Source of the DNA: Halobacillus fulvus
GTDB taxonomy: Bacteria > Bacillota > Bacilli > Bacillales > Halobacillaceae
Direction of reading: 5' to 3'
Length of the DNA: 64,000 nucleotides
NCBI GenBank assembly: GCA_004078665.1
Contig: SCFO01000009.1
Coordinates: 1-64,000, forward strand
Positions 1 to 7,940 of the stretch are shown one piece after another. How positions within the stretch are numbered: position 1 is the first letter of the stretch; each line of letters starts with the position of its first letter. Position numbers and translations under genes: made by a program. The notes beneath the pieces were generated by a model. It was not told where the DNA came from, made no database searches, and saw only the letters and a list, made by a program, of their open reading frames with translations.

Positions 1-193
1 TTGTCCATGTGTGAGTCCTTTATTTTGGATTTGGACAGGAATCCCCTGCGCCAACCATTATAAAGGATTTTTTTATGGATCTGAATAAGTTCTGAATATT
101 CGGATTTTATTTATGCAACACTAGTGACTTTTTTGATTGTATTTTTAATATTTATTTTTTTAGGGTTTAATTTTTAAAAAGGAGAGTTTTCAA

Positions 194-1339
194 ATGAATT
201 CAGCAAGTAAATATGATTTTTTTATAAGCTATAATCATAAAGACGAACCATATGCTGAGTGGATTGCATGGGTTTTGGAAAAAGCTGATTACACCACTTA
301 TATTCAGGCGTGGGATTTTGCTGCCGGGAACAATTTTATCCTTGCTATGCAAGATGGTGCTAAATATGGTGAAAAAACATTAGCCTTACTATCTGAAGAT
401 TACTTATCCTCAGATTTCACTCAGCCAGAGTGGGCTGCAGCATTTGGAGCTGACCCAAGGGGGACTAATAGGAAGTTTATTCCTGTGAGAATACAAGACA
501 TCAAGTTAGAGGGAATGTTGCCACAGGTTGTTTATATTGATTTGGTTGGAAAAGATGAAGAAGAAGCAAAAGACGAACTGCTTAAGGGTGTGCAAATGAA
601 GCGAAAGAAACCATTAGAAGCACCCAAATTCCCCGGGAAAATTCAGGAAGTAGAAAAGCCCGTTGAAATTATTCCTGCTGATTGGTATCAAAATTGGCTA
701 GATAACAGGATTGAGTCCCTTTATCGTAAAAATTATGCCAATGAAATATTAGAAGGTCCAAACTTAGTTCTTCATATTATTCCTTTAGAGTCCATAAACA
801 AAGATATAAAAATCCCCATTAAAGAGTTGAAGCAGCTCACTGATCTCAAACCATTTTTCACCACTGGTTGGGACTTTAAAGTTAATCAAGATGGCTACTG
901 TACATTTGCGAAATGGCCACACAGTGAGTTACCGCATGGTTACGTTCAATTTTACAGAAATGGAATAATAGAAGCCGTGGATGTTGGGCTTCTAGGGAAT
1001 AACGATGATAAATTCATACCATATTTAAAATTTGAGACTGACATAATTATACACATAAAAAACTATATCAATGCAATTAAAAAAGTAGGCATCAAGTTCC
1101 CCGTTGCTGTTAGCATTTCTCTATTGAATATTCAAGGTTATTATGTTTCTGGACAACCTCAATATCCTAGAGAAAAAATAAAAAATGATACATTAAAATT
1201 ACCAGTGGCTTTGTTGAATTCTTCTGATGAAAACATTATTTCAACAATGAAAGATAGCTTCGATTATTTATGGAATCACTGTGGTTTTGAGGGTTCTTTA
1301 AATTTTGATGAAAACGGTAATTGGAAGTGGGGTTTTTGA
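194..1339 (+). CDS. TIR-domain protein with AlbA/Schlafen-type C-terminal module
   Basis: 381 residues. Residues 6-135 form a TIR domain: it opens YDFFISYNHKD, has the box SDFTQPEWAAAF near residues 74-85 with a Glu where TIR NADases keep the catalytic acid, and RKFIPVRI further on. From about residue 163 a second domain (RIESLYRK, then LVLHIIPLES, then YVQFYRNGIIEAV) resembles, from memory, the module that follows AlbA_2/Schlafen domains in bacterial proteins. There is no signal peptide or membrane segment. The start has GGAGAG 10 bases upstream. The gene is clearly AT-richer than the rest of the window, suggesting transfer. TIR proteins often cleave NAD+ in antiphage defence; that role here is inference. 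Confidence 0.85.
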   Translation: MNSASKYDFFISYNHKDEPYAEWIAWVLEKADYTTYIQAWDFAAGNNFILAMQDGAKYGEKTLALLSEDYLSSDFTQPEWAAAFGADPRGTNRKFIPVRIQDIKLEGMLPQVVYIDLVGKDEEEAKDELLKGVQMKRKKPLEAPKFPGKIQEVEKPVEIIPADWYQNWLDNRIESLYRKNYANEILEGPNLVLHIIPLESINKDIKIPIKELKQLTDLKPFFTTGWDFKVNQDGYCTFAKWPHSELPHGYVQFYRNGIIEAVDVGLLGNNDDKFIPYLKFETDIIIHIKNYINAIKKVGIKFPVAVSISLLNIQGYYVSGQPQYPREKIKNDTLKLPVALLNSSDENIISTMKDSFDYLWNHCGFEGSLNFDENGNWKWGF

Positions 1340-1390
1340 AATTACGTCATTTGTCAGTTTATCTGATTCTTACATATAGGGGGACAAAAC

Positions 1391-1963
1391 GTGGAGTTAG
1401 TTGGCCTGCGGGGGTTGTACAAAAGCATGAAACGTCAAAATATAGATCGTTATAAGTTTGATTTTGTATTCCATAAAGTTAAATTTGATGTTCTTTATTT
1501 TCTAGATGAGACCCCCAACAAATTAGCCTTTGGGATTAAAGAACACAATTACTACTTTGAATTACCTGTCAAACGGGGTTTTAATATAGTGCCATTTTTA
1601 GATAGATATAGTGAGTTTTGTCGTATTATGGGCTTAAAGTATAACCTTAAGGCACCTTTCAAGCCGAGAATTTTCTTTGATGCGTTAAATGGACAAATTC
1701 CGAAAAGCGCATCTCAGAAAAATATTCCCGCACCTCATCAAATTGCAATATATCGTAATGATGTCGAAGAAGCTGATAAAATTTACTTTGTAAATTGGAG
1801 AGATAATAAAAAGGCAGGTCATCAAGTTAGTTCAAGTAATCTTGAAAAAACCCGAAAGCTTTTATCTAAAGATGCTTATCTAATGTGTAAATCTAAAAAT
1901 ATTAGCAGCTGTTGGAGCCCACATCCTGCTGATGCTAAATCATTTAAGGGTTTACCTCGATAA
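1391..1963 (+). CDS. Conserved hypothetical protein, DUF6037-like
   Basis: 190 residues from a GTG start, with GGGGG about 7 bases upstream, 51 bases after the TIR gene and on the same strand, so probably co-transcribed. The protein is soluble and basic, with FDFVFHKVKFDVL, then FKPRIFFDALNGQIP, then a C-terminal NISSCWSPHP. The spacing and the F-x-P-x-x-FF-x-x-LN-x-x-IP segment resemble DUF6037 as I remember it; function unknown. It shares the low GC of the TIR gene. The pairing suggests a two-gene accessory unit, but nothing in the sequence shows what it senses or does. Confidence 0.7.
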   Translation: MELVGLRGLYKSMKRQNIDRYKFDFVFHKVKFDVLYFLDETPNKLAFGIKEHNYYFELPVKRGFNIVPFLDRYSEFCRIMGLKYNLKAPFKPRIFFDALNGQIPKSASQKNIPAPHQIAIYRNDVEEADKIYFVNWRDNKKAGHQVSSSNLEKTRKLLSKDAYLMCKSKNISSCWSPHPADAKSFKGLPR

Positions 1964-2016
1964 TTCAAGTTTGCAATTTGAAAAAACAATTGATTAACTT
2001 GCATTATGACTCACTA

Positions 2017-2159
2017 TTGTACAACCTGTTTCTAACTGCTAAAGGTAAATAATTGAGGAGTGACCAATGAAGTTGTACGACCTGTTTCTCACGTTTATAA
2101 GGTAATCTTTAAACATACCGCGATTGTTAAAGCGTGAAATTGTACGACCTATTTCTAAC
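2017..2159 (+). repeat. Three direct copies of a 20-bp motif
   Basis: The motif TTGTACGACCTGTTTCTAAC occurs at 2017-2036 (one difference), 2073-2092 (one difference) and 2140-2159 (one difference). Gaps are 36 and 47 bases. A looser similarity (TAA-AGGTAA about 10 bases downstream) extends copies 1 and 2. The array lies directly after the TIR/DUF6037 pair and before a strong terminator. Unequal spacing and the absence of cas genes argue against CRISPR. Confidence 0.75.
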
Positions 2160-2164
2160 TTTAC

Positions 2165-2203
2165 AGCCCCCAACATAGAGGTAGTCTAAGTTGGGGGCTT
2201 TTT
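2165..2203 (+). terminator. Rho-independent terminator
   Basis: Perfect 10-bp stem AGCCCCCAAC / GTTGGGGGCT with a 15-base loop, followed by a T run. It closes the accessory patch. Confidence 0.9.
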
Positions 2204-2263
2204 GCCTAAACGGGCGGTTCTAGAAAGCCCGGAAAGGGAATAGATAAGTTGAGAGAGTTATAT

Positions 2264-2282
2264 TATAATGACTGTATACAGT
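2264..2282 (+). promoter_or_regulatory. -10 box followed by a perfect 12-bp palindrome
   Basis: TATAAT at 2264-2269 is followed at once by ACTGTATACAGT at 2271-2282, a perfect palindrome about where transcription of the next gene would start. The -35 (near 2241) is poor. A repressor site is a reasonable guess; the half-site ACTGTA recurs upstream of the GntR operon at 40251. Confidence 0.5.
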
Positions 2283-2316
2283 TTCAGAGCCTTAATTTCC
2301 TTAGAGGAGTGAGCAA

Positions 2317-2580
2317 ATGTTAAAGGAATCTGATTTTCCAACTGAAGAATTAAGAGAGCAATGGATCAAAGTACGAAACAAGAAACTGGAGGAAATGGCC
2401 CAGTACATTCAACGATATTTCCACCTTACAAAAGTAAGAGAAAATAAGAACAGCTACGAAGTTCAGGGGTATTTCTATCAGCCTGGATTCGGTGAAGTAA
2501 GAATGGCGTTTGAATTCAGCTACGAAAATGTAGCGAAATTCACAGACCTGTTCGACGAGCCGATTGAAAATAATTCATAA
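2317..2580 (+). CDS. Small conserved hypothetical protein
   Basis: 87 residues, charged and soluble, with no cysteine and no membrane segment. It has AGAGGAGTG 6 bases before the ATG and a terminator directly after the stop. The pattern of an N-terminal helix (EELREQWIKVRNKKLEEMA) followed by three short beta-strand-like stretches suggests a compact alpha/beta fold. I do not recognise the family. It stands alone between the accessory patch and a convergent methyltransferase. Confidence 0.8.
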   Translation: MLKESDFPTEELREQWIKVRNKKLEEMAQYIQRYFHLTKVRENKNSYEVQGYFYQPGFGEVRMAFEFSYENVAKFTDLFDEPIENNS

Positions 2581-2584
2581 GCAA

Positions 2585-2616
2585 AACCGCACTTCCGTAT
2601 GAGGAGTGCGGTTTTT
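2585..2616. terminator. Bidirectional terminator
   Basis: Stem AACCGCACT / AGTGCGGTT with T runs on both sides. It serves the small gene on + and the methyltransferase on -. Confidence 0.85.
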
Positions 2617-2625
2617 TACGTAGTC

Positions 2626-3237
2626 TTATTTAATGGCGACGGCCACTCCTAGAGGATAGTAAACATCTTTTCTCGGAGGTTCGATAGTGACACCCGTTTG
2701 ATAAAAGAACTCGACTTCTGAAAAGGGTTCAAACAAACGTTTGAATTCTTCTACGGTCAGCTGAAAGTAATGAAAGGGAAATCCACTTGGTTGGTCTCGG
2801 CCTTTTCCGAACGGGGTGGACAACACAAGAGCTCCTCCAGGCTTCAGAAGGTCATACATCCGTTTCATGAATACGCGGTCGTCCGGAACGTGTTCAATCG
2901 TTTCAAAGCTTAAAATCGTATCAAAAGTACCTAGCGTATCTTTAAGAGCAGGATCCATAGCGTCCCCTTCTCTGAATGTCAGCAAAGGGTGATAATAATT
3001 GTGAATCGCATATTGAACAGCTTCTGGGCTAATATCGACACCGTACATTTCATCAATGAATTCCTTCCGTTTCTTCGCTACAAATGCACTTCCATAGCCA
3101 GCGCCGCTTGCGATATCGAGGACGCGTCCTTTGGTATAGGGAAGAGCGAAGGTGTAGCGGGCTACATGCTCAAGAAGAAGCATGTTCATCGAATCCATTT
3201 CTTTCGGGATGACTCGTTCTCCAGTATCTTTCAACAT
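2626..3237 (-). CDS. Class I SAM-dependent methyltransferase
   Basis: About 203 residues. SAM-binding motif I is VLDIASGAGYGSAF near residue 40; motif II acid is in MYGVDISPEA; the post-motif segment is FDTILSFETIEHVPDD, followed by LKPGGALVLSTPFG. This is the Methyltransf_11/UbiE-like fold. The substrate cannot be read from the sequence. I prefer the ATG (MLKDTGERV) over an in-frame GTG three codons upstream because spacing to the weak GGTGA site is better. It is monocistronic. Confidence 0.85.
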   Translation of the reverse strand: MLKDTGERVIPKEMDSMNMLLLEHVARYTFALPYTKGRVLDIASGAGYGSAFVAKKRKEFIDEMYGVDISPEAVQYAIHNYYHPLLTFREGDAMDPALKDTLGTFDTILSFETIEHVPDDRVFMKRMYDLLKPGGALVLSTPFGKGRDQPSGFPFHYFQLTVEEFKRLFEPFSEVEFFYQTGVTIEPPRKDVYYPLGVAVAIK

Positions 3238-3306
3238 TAGATTCACCGCTTTGTATAGTTTATTCCTTCTAGTATAACAGGTGTAGCTTTTGAACGGCAG
3301 AAACTC

Positions 3307-3480
3307 TGTTTCCGTTTTCTAAACCAGAACTTAGAGGAGCGGGAAATAACTCGCTTTCCATGGGCGGGCGCTGAGCTTCCTCGTCGCCTTGCTCCTGCGG
3401 GATCTCACCCTGCCCTTTCCTCCCCATAGGAGTCTCGCCATTTCCCGCTCCTCCTGCCAAAATAAGCAAAGGGAAACATT
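3307..3480 (-). repeat. Hairpin repeat copy 1
   Basis: Core at 3333-3453 begins GAGGAGCGGGAAAT and ends ATTTCCCGCTCCTC, so the ends pair. An inner pair is GGGCGGGCGCTGAG with CTCACCCTGCCC. The wider envelope reaches TTTCCGTT on the left and GGGAAACATT on the right. Orientation is reverse relative to copies 3, 4 and 7. Short ORFs across it are by-products of the repeat. Confidence 0.9.
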
Positions 3481-3516
3481 ATTTGCACTTTTTGCTGGCA
3501 ATGGGGAGATGCGTAT

Positions 3517-3680
3517 TCAGCTATCTACTTGAATCTGGTAATCATGGACGCGAGAGATTGGTTCTCCACATTCCAGACATGAATACGCTTGTTTTGGCAT
3601 CTCCACATCAATGCGGAATCAAATTGTGAAACCTCTACGTCTTCTAATCCTGGCAAAATCAAGTTAAAATACATGTGCAT
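3517..3680 (-). pseudogene. ISL3-family transposase N-terminal remnant
   Basis: Reading left from an ATG at 3680 behind AAGGAG gives MHMYFNLILPGLEDVEVSQF, the start of ISL3-type transposases. The frame then breaks; the +1 frame resumes at about 3605 with VEMPKQAYSCLECGEPISRV and HDYQIQV, the zinc-ribbon region, and hits a stop at 3517. So it is frameshifted and cut after about 55 codons. The 100 bases upstream (to 3803) look like the IS leader. No rest of the element is present. Confidence 0.7.
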
Positions 3681-3808
3681 ATAACTCCTTGCTTGTTTCT
3701 CGACAATTCAAGTGTAGTAGACAAGGAGCTTGTATGCATTTTTTATGCCAAATTTTCTAATACGCCAGCAAATATTTTAGAGCCGAAGTTAAACAAGGCT
3801 TTTTTTGA

Positions 3809-3854
3809 TAAAATGGCGTGACCATCTCTTATAAGAAGTGGTCACGCCATTTTA
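3809..3854 (-). terminator. Terminator of the SulP gene
   Basis: AAAATGGCGTGACCA pairs with TGGTCACGCCATTTTA around a short loop, just beyond the sulP stop on the minus strand. Confidence 0.85.
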
Positions 3855-3867
3855 TTTGAATCATTTA

Positions 3868-5325
3868 TTAATGTCCGGCTTTAGATAGTCCGCCAAGACG
3901 GTGGAGTAAACGCGAGCTCTCTCCGTTCAATCCTTTGAAGTGTACCCGGATTCCATTTTGCTCAAGCTTAGACTCCACTTTATCAATCGCTTCAATCGCA
4001 GAATCATCCCATAAGTGTGATTCTGTTAAATCAATTTCAACTTCTTCTACCCGATCTTTGAAATCGATAGAAGATAGGAAGTCGGTAACAGAAGCAAAGA
4101 ACAATTGTCCTTGTACATAATAGATTCGCTTACGGCCCTCGTTGACGTAAAGAGAAAGGACGCGTACTTTAGAAATTTTGACTGCAAAGAAAATCATGCT
4201 CAAGAGAACACCGGCTAACACACCATAGGCTAGGTTGTGGGTGATGACGACCGTCAGTACGGTCACCACCATAACAGATGCGTCCGATACAGGCACTTTG
4301 TGGATGTTCCGGACAGAGCTCCAGTCAAAGGTTCCGATCGATACCATGATCATAACCCCTGCTAAGGCGGCCATCGGAATTTGCACGACGACGCCACCAA
4401 GAACTATGATTAGGAACATCAAGAAGACTCCAGCTACGAGAGCGGATAACCGGCCACGACCACCGGACTTCACATTAATGACGGATTGGCCGATCATAGC
4501 GCAACCAGCCATACCACCGAAGAAGCCAGCTACGATGTTCGCCATACCTTGCCCACGGCTTTCCTGGTTCTTGTCGCTTTCTGTATCTGTCATATCATCG
4601 ACAATCGTTGCGGTTAGAAGTGATTCTAACAACCCAACAATGGTAAGAGCTAATGCGTACGGCAGAATGATCATCAGAGTTTCAAAGTTCAAAGGGATGC
4701 TTGGGAGAGCAAAGACTGGCAACGTTTGAGTCAACTCGCCCATATCCCCGACATTTCGGACGCCGATATTCATCGTAATCACCACGACAGATACGGCAAC
4801 AATGGCGACAAGCGTTGATGGAACAGCTTTAGTTACATAAGGAAACAAATAAATAATCGCAAGCGTTGCGGCTACAAGCGGATAAATCATCCATGACTCA
4901 TTCACAAAGTGTTGCAATTGAGACGTAAAAATCAAAATGGCAAGCGCGTTGACAAAGCCGACCATCACGGAGCGCGGAATGAATTTCATTAAACGAGCGA
5001 GGCCCGTCACTCCGAAGACAATCTGCAGAATACCTGTTAGAATAGTTGCAGCTAACATATACTCTATTCCATGATTGGCTACAAGTGTAGTCAGAACAAG
5101 GGCCATCGCCCCTGTTGCAGCGGAAATCATACCTGGACGACCACCGACAAACGCAATAACAACGGCGATACAGAACGAAGCGTATAATCCCACCATCGGA
5201 TCTACGCCGGCAATAATCGAAAAGGCAATGGCTTCCGGGATAAGCGCCAGGGCGACGACAATCCCTGAAAGGACATCTCCTTTAATATTGCCAAACCAAC
5301 TTTCCTTTAGAGATAAAGTAGACAT
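3868..5325 (-). CDS. SulP-family inorganic anion transporter
   Basis: 485 residues. The N-terminal two thirds is membrane-embedded, beginning [20 protein letters not shown], the conserved SulP opening; many further hydrophobic helices follow to about residue 385. Residues 395-480 form a cytoplasmic STAS domain ([19 protein letters not shown]). SulP carriers move sulfate, bicarbonate or other anions. The size and truncated STAS are usual for Bacillus YvdB/YbaR-type members. It is divergent from a universal stress protein gene, with inverted repeats between them. The substrate is unknown; bicarbonate or sulfate are both plausible. Confidence 0.9.
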   Translation of the reverse strand: MSTLSLKESWFGNIKGDVLSGIVVALALIPEAIAFSIIAGVDPMVGLYASFCIAVVIAFVGGRPGMISAATGAMALVLTTLVANHGIEYMLAATILTGILQIVFGVTGLARLMKFIPRSVMVGFVNALAILIFTSQLQHFVNESWMIYPLVAATLAIIYLFPYVTKAVPSTLVAIVAVSVVVITMNIGVRNVGDMGELTQTLPVFALPSIPLNFETLMIILPYALALTIVGLLESLLTATIVDDMTDTESDKNQESRGQGMANIVAGFFGGMAGCAMIGQSVINVKSGGRGRLSALVAGVFLMFLIIVLGGVVVQIPMAALAGVMIMVSIGTFDWSSVRNIHKVPVSDASVMVVTVLTVVITHNLAYGVLAGVLLSMIFFAVKISKVRVLSLYVNEGRKRIYYVQGQLFFASVTDFLSSIDFKDRVEEVEIDLTESHLWDDSAIEAIDKVESKLEQNGIRVHFKGLNGESSRLLHRLGGLSKAGH

Positions 5326-5355
5326 AAATACCCTCTTTCTATATGAAATTTTTTA

Positions 5356-5378
5356 GACTATCGAGTCTCGCGATAGTC
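5356..5378. promoter_or_regulatory. Inverted repeat in the sulP leader
   Basis: GACTATCG at 5356-5363 and CGATAGTC at 5371-5378 are perfect 8-bp arms 7 bases apart. They lie 31 bases before the sulP start. Related GACTATAA/TAGACTATAA words follow at 5440-5460. This could be an operator or an RNA hairpin. Confidence 0.4.
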
Positions 5379-5490
5379 AAGGTTAATCATTTATAAAAAT
5401 GGCTGTTTTGAATGGTTTTTTTGCTGTTCTTTTATAACTGACTATAATAGACTATAAGAATACAAAATAAATTGCAACACCAAATCATTG

Positions 5491-5504
5491 GTTAAGCGCT
5501 TACA
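5491..5504. promoter_or_regulatory. cre-like site
   Basis: GTTAAGCGCTTACA reads TGTAAGCGCTTAAC on the other strand, 12 of 14 positions of the CcpA cre consensus, failing only at the final CA. It lies between sulP and the uspA-type gene, so it could act on either. Confidence 0.35.
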
Positions 5505-5549
5505 TCAATGAAGATTTTACGTTCAGTTTCCCATGGGAGGTTTTTGTTC

Positions 5550-5966
5550 ATGTATAAAAGGATTTTACTTGCTTCAGACGGCTCTGATCATGCGGTCCGA
5601 GCAGCGAAGCATGCGGCAGGGTTGTCTGACCTTGACGAGCAATCCAACATAACCGTTTTATATTCGATTGAGGGTACGCAATCCAAATATGATGCTCTTC
5701 ACGAAAACAGTCGTGATTTGTCCGATGTACGAAAGGGGCGTCTTTTTTCGACAGAGAAGGTGTTGAAAGATCATGGGGCAGATTACAAGGTGGAGGTCGT
5801 CAAAGGAGAGCCTGGGCCGTCGATTGTAAAGGTTGCCAATGAAGGCTCCTATGATGTCGTCGTCATCGGCAGTCGCGGCTTGAACACCCTGCAGGAAATG
5901 GTGCTTGGCAGTGTCAGTCACAAAGTGGCGAAGCGTGCCGATTGTCCGGTTTTGATCATCAAGTAG
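5550..5966 (+). CDS. Universal stress protein, UspA family
   Basis: 138 residues from the ATG at 5550, which has GGGAGG 10 bases upstream; an ATG 14 codons earlier lacks a site. The protein opens with a beta strand and the Asp of the nucleotide site (RILLASDGSDHA). Near the C-terminus is G-S-R-G then nine residues then G-S, the G2xG9xG(S/T) signature of ATP-binding UspA proteins. It is a cytoplasmic dimer in this family. Next to a SulP transporter it may modulate anion transport; that pairing is frequent but its meaning here is inference. Confidence 0.9.
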   Translation: MYKRILLASDGSDHAVRAAKHAAGLSDLDEQSNITVLYSIEGTQSKYDALHENSRDLSDVRKGRLFSTEKVLKDHGADYKVEVVKGEPGPSIVKVANEGSYDVVVIGSRGLNTLQEMVLGSVSHKVAKRADCPVLIIK

Positions 5967-6030
5967 AAAGTGGAGACAGATTTCATAGCCTTTACTCTGT
6001 TCCTATAAATTCATTTGAGATATCTGGCTA

Positions 6031-6059
6031 AACAGTATAAACTTGAAGATAATACTGTT
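6031..6059. promoter_or_regulatory. Inverted repeat before the small HTH gene
   Basis: AACAGTAT at 6031-6038 and ATACTGTT at 6052-6059 are perfect 8-bp arms 13 bases apart, immediately upstream of the HTH gene's ribosome binding site. A self-regulation site is possible. Confidence 0.4.
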
Positions 6060-6078
6060 ATTAAAGGAAGGTCTACGC

Positions 6079-6267
6079 ATGGAAAAGGAACAAGAGATCA
6101 TGACAATCTCTCAGGTGGCCGATTACCTTCAAATCAGCGAAGTGACAACGTATAAGCTGGTTCAGGAAGGTAGAATCCCGGGCTTCAAAATCGGACGCCA
6201 CTGGAGAGTTCGCAAGGAAGATTTGCGAGAGCATATTCGCAAACTGCAGCATGGAGAGCATTTGTAA
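6079..6267 (+). CDS. Excisionase-type small helix-turn-helix protein
   Basis: 62 residues from the ATG at 6079 (AAGGAAGG upstream). MTISQVADYLQISEVTTYKL is a MerR/excisionase-like winged helix (HTH_17), followed by the wing GFKIGRHWRVRKEDLREHI. Such proteins bind DNA; many are phage or transposon excisionases, others are stand-alone regulators. No integrase is visible within the window, so a stand-alone regulator is more likely. Confidence 0.8.
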   Translation: MEKEQEIMTISQVADYLQISEVTTYKLVQEGRIPGFKIGRHWRVRKEDLREHIRKLQHGEHL

Positions 6268-6547
6268 TCGACATAGGAAGTTATCCTGATGATGATTTGA
6301 AATATAGATAAATCAGCTGTGAATTCGATCATTTGCCGCTGGTTTATTTTTTATTGTCCATTTAACGAAAACAACGTTCCTCATCGAAAAGCACATAAAA
6401 AATCCATTAATTTCAATTTCATAAGTCTCTTTCAGCAAGATTATAATGAACAAAGACCTAAAATGGCTCCTTCGTTGCCCTCAGGATGACGCAGTGTCAA
6501 ACGGAGGATCCCTTGGTATAATGTGTGTCGGATGGAGGGTGAAGTTC

Positions 6548-7348
6548 GTGAAAAAACCAGTGATTGTTGTCAGTTTATGGGCCGTTGCGACGGTGCTGTT
6601 TGTATTAGGGATGGAAGGAGGAGAACGCTCTTCAGCGGATGCTGATGGTGTCGTACTGCCTTCTTCTACGGTTTCCCCTTATCATACATGGGAAATTACG
6701 ATCAATTCAGATGTTGCTCCGGGCAGTATCGATGAAAGCTCTGTGTACGTTACGAATGAACAGGGGCAAAAAGTATCCGGTCTGTCTCTGGAAGTCATTC
6801 AGAATAAAATTGCGATTCTTCCGCCTGAAGAAGGCTATGAGCTGGATGGAACGTATCGCATCCATGTAAGTGAAGATGTCAGAGCTGCGGATGATACATT
6901 CCTTCAAGAGCAGACGTCGAAAACTTTTCAGGTGAACAATGAGGAACCGGATCTGCAAGCATCCTCGATGTCCCATCAGCATTTGGATTCTCTTTTTATA
7001 AAAGGAAAAGAATTTGAACTGATTCATTTTCTGGGAGACCGTTATGTCCCACTAAAAGCGGTGGTCGATGCACATGGAGATCGCTATCAATTCAATGAAC
7101 AGTGGAAACGCGTCACGGTGACGACGGACCAGGGCGAAGCGGTGTTTAACGTCGATAAGCCTGTAGCGTTGTCTGTGAAGGATGAATTGATTCCGATTTC
7201 GACCAAGACCAATGGAGAATTAACCGCACCGATGGGCAATACTCCGATTGTCCGTAACGGTGAGGTATATGTACCTCTAGAATCTGTTGAGACTGTACTC
7301 GGCTATACCATCGAACGGACGGATCATTCTGTGATGATTGAAAGCTAA
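6548..7348 (+). CDS. Secreted stalk-domain / Ig-like surface protein
   Basis: 266 residues from the GTG at 6548, with GGAGGG 9 bases upstream; a longer in-frame ATG at 6446 has no site. Residues 2-20 are a hydrophobic export signal or anchor. Residues 35-135 look like a bacterial Ig-like (SbsA/Big_5) domain: WEITINSDVAPGSIDESSV, then YRIHVSEDVRA. Residues 165-266 match a copper amine oxidase N-domain-like stalk domain (VPLKAVVDAHG, then VYVPLESVETVLGY). It probably sits on the cell surface. The partner is unknown. Confidence 0.75.
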   Translation: MKKPVIVVSLWAVATVLFVLGMEGGERSSADADGVVLPSSTVSPYHTWEITINSDVAPGSIDESSVYVTNEQGQKVSGLSLEVIQNKIAILPPEEGYELDGTYRIHVSEDVRAADDTFLQEQTSKTFQVNNEEPDLQASSMSHQHLDSLFIKGKEFELIHFLGDRYVPLKAVVDAHGDRYQFNEQWKRVTVTTDQGEAVFNVDKPVALSVKDELIPISTKTNGELTAPMGNTPIVRNGEVYVPLESVETVLGYTIERTDHSVMIES

Positions 7349-7352
7349 GATG

Positions 7353-7389
7353 AAATAACGCCTGCTCTTTTGAGCGGGCGTTATTTTTA
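7353..7389 (+). terminator. Terminator
   Basis: AAATAACGCC-TGCTC pairs with GAGC-GGGCGTTATTT, followed by T residues. Confidence 0.85.
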
Positions 7390-7404
7390 TCTGTTTTGAT
7401 ACTA

Positions 7405-7577
7405 TAAAGTTTCTTTTATTCATATCAAAGGCTTGGAGGAGCAGGAAATCATTTCCACAGGCGGGCGCTGAGCTTCCTAGTCGTTTCACTCCTGCGGGAT
7501 CTCAGCCTGCATTCTCCTTCCCATAGGAGTTTCAGGATTTGCCCCTCCTCCTGCCAGAATGGGTAAACGGAAACATC
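7405..7577 (-). repeat. Hairpin repeat copy 2 (degraded)
   Basis: Core 7435-7551 keeps GGCGGGCGCTGAGCTTCCT and CATAGGAGT, but the end arms have decayed (GGAGGAGCAGGAAATC versus GGATTTGCCCCTCCTCC). The envelope ends AACGGAAACATCACGG. The 300-base gap between the stalk-protein gene and the phospholipase-like gene holds only this and the terminator. Confidence 0.85.
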
Positions 7578-7661
7578 ACGGCACGTTTTGTCTGATAATA
7601 GGAAGGCACGCCATCCTTTCCTTTTTGTTACACCAACACCGGAGTTTAACAGAGCCCCTTT

Positions 7662-7940
7662 TTAAAACGAACACGTAAAAAAGCGTTGGAATTTCATGTA
7701 GTTATACATCAGCCGGGCATGCCGACCTTCTGTCGTGTATGGATTTTGCAAATGCTTGAGTTTCTCTATAAAAGCGAGATCGCATTCGCAGTAGTTGCCA
7801 TAATACGCGTAGCATTCGTCATGTTCTTTGCAGGCGGCGTCCACGGCGTTCAGCGGTACACCGGGACCGCTGCATCCAGGACCGCAATATTTATAGCCGG
7901 GGAACAGACAAAAACGCGGTCGGAATCTATGGTTATTCAT
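7662..7940 (-). CDS. Phospholipase A2-like protein (parvovirus VP1 type)
   Basis: 92 residues from the ATG at 7940 (GGGAGG 6 bases before a GTG-GAC that precedes it). CGPGCSGPGVPLN matches the calcium loop and DAACKEHDECYAYYG the catalytic His-Asp box of secreted and parvoviral PLA2. Eight cysteines are present. There is no signal peptide. Bacillus genomes carry similar proteins often labelled parvovirus coat VP1-like. Enzyme activity is plausible, not shown. It may be a spore or envelope-associated lipase. Confidence 0.8.
   Translation of the reverse strand: MNNHRFRPRFCLFPGYKYCGPGCSGPGVPLNAVDAACKEHDECYAYYGNYCECDLAFIEKLKHLQNPYTTEGRHARLMYNYMKFQRFFTCSF

Noticed and set aside
20-62. tRNA or tmRNA 3' end (GGACAGGAATCCCCTGCGCCAACCA)
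   Set aside because: Lacks the TTCGA T-loop and no acceptor or upstream part is visible; chance resemblance near an accessory edge.
2017-2159. CRISPR array
   Set aside because: Only three 20-bp copies, gaps of 36 and 47 bases, no cas genes.
3269-3469. 66-codon ORF over repeat copy 1
   Set aside because: Repeat-derived and without ribosome site.
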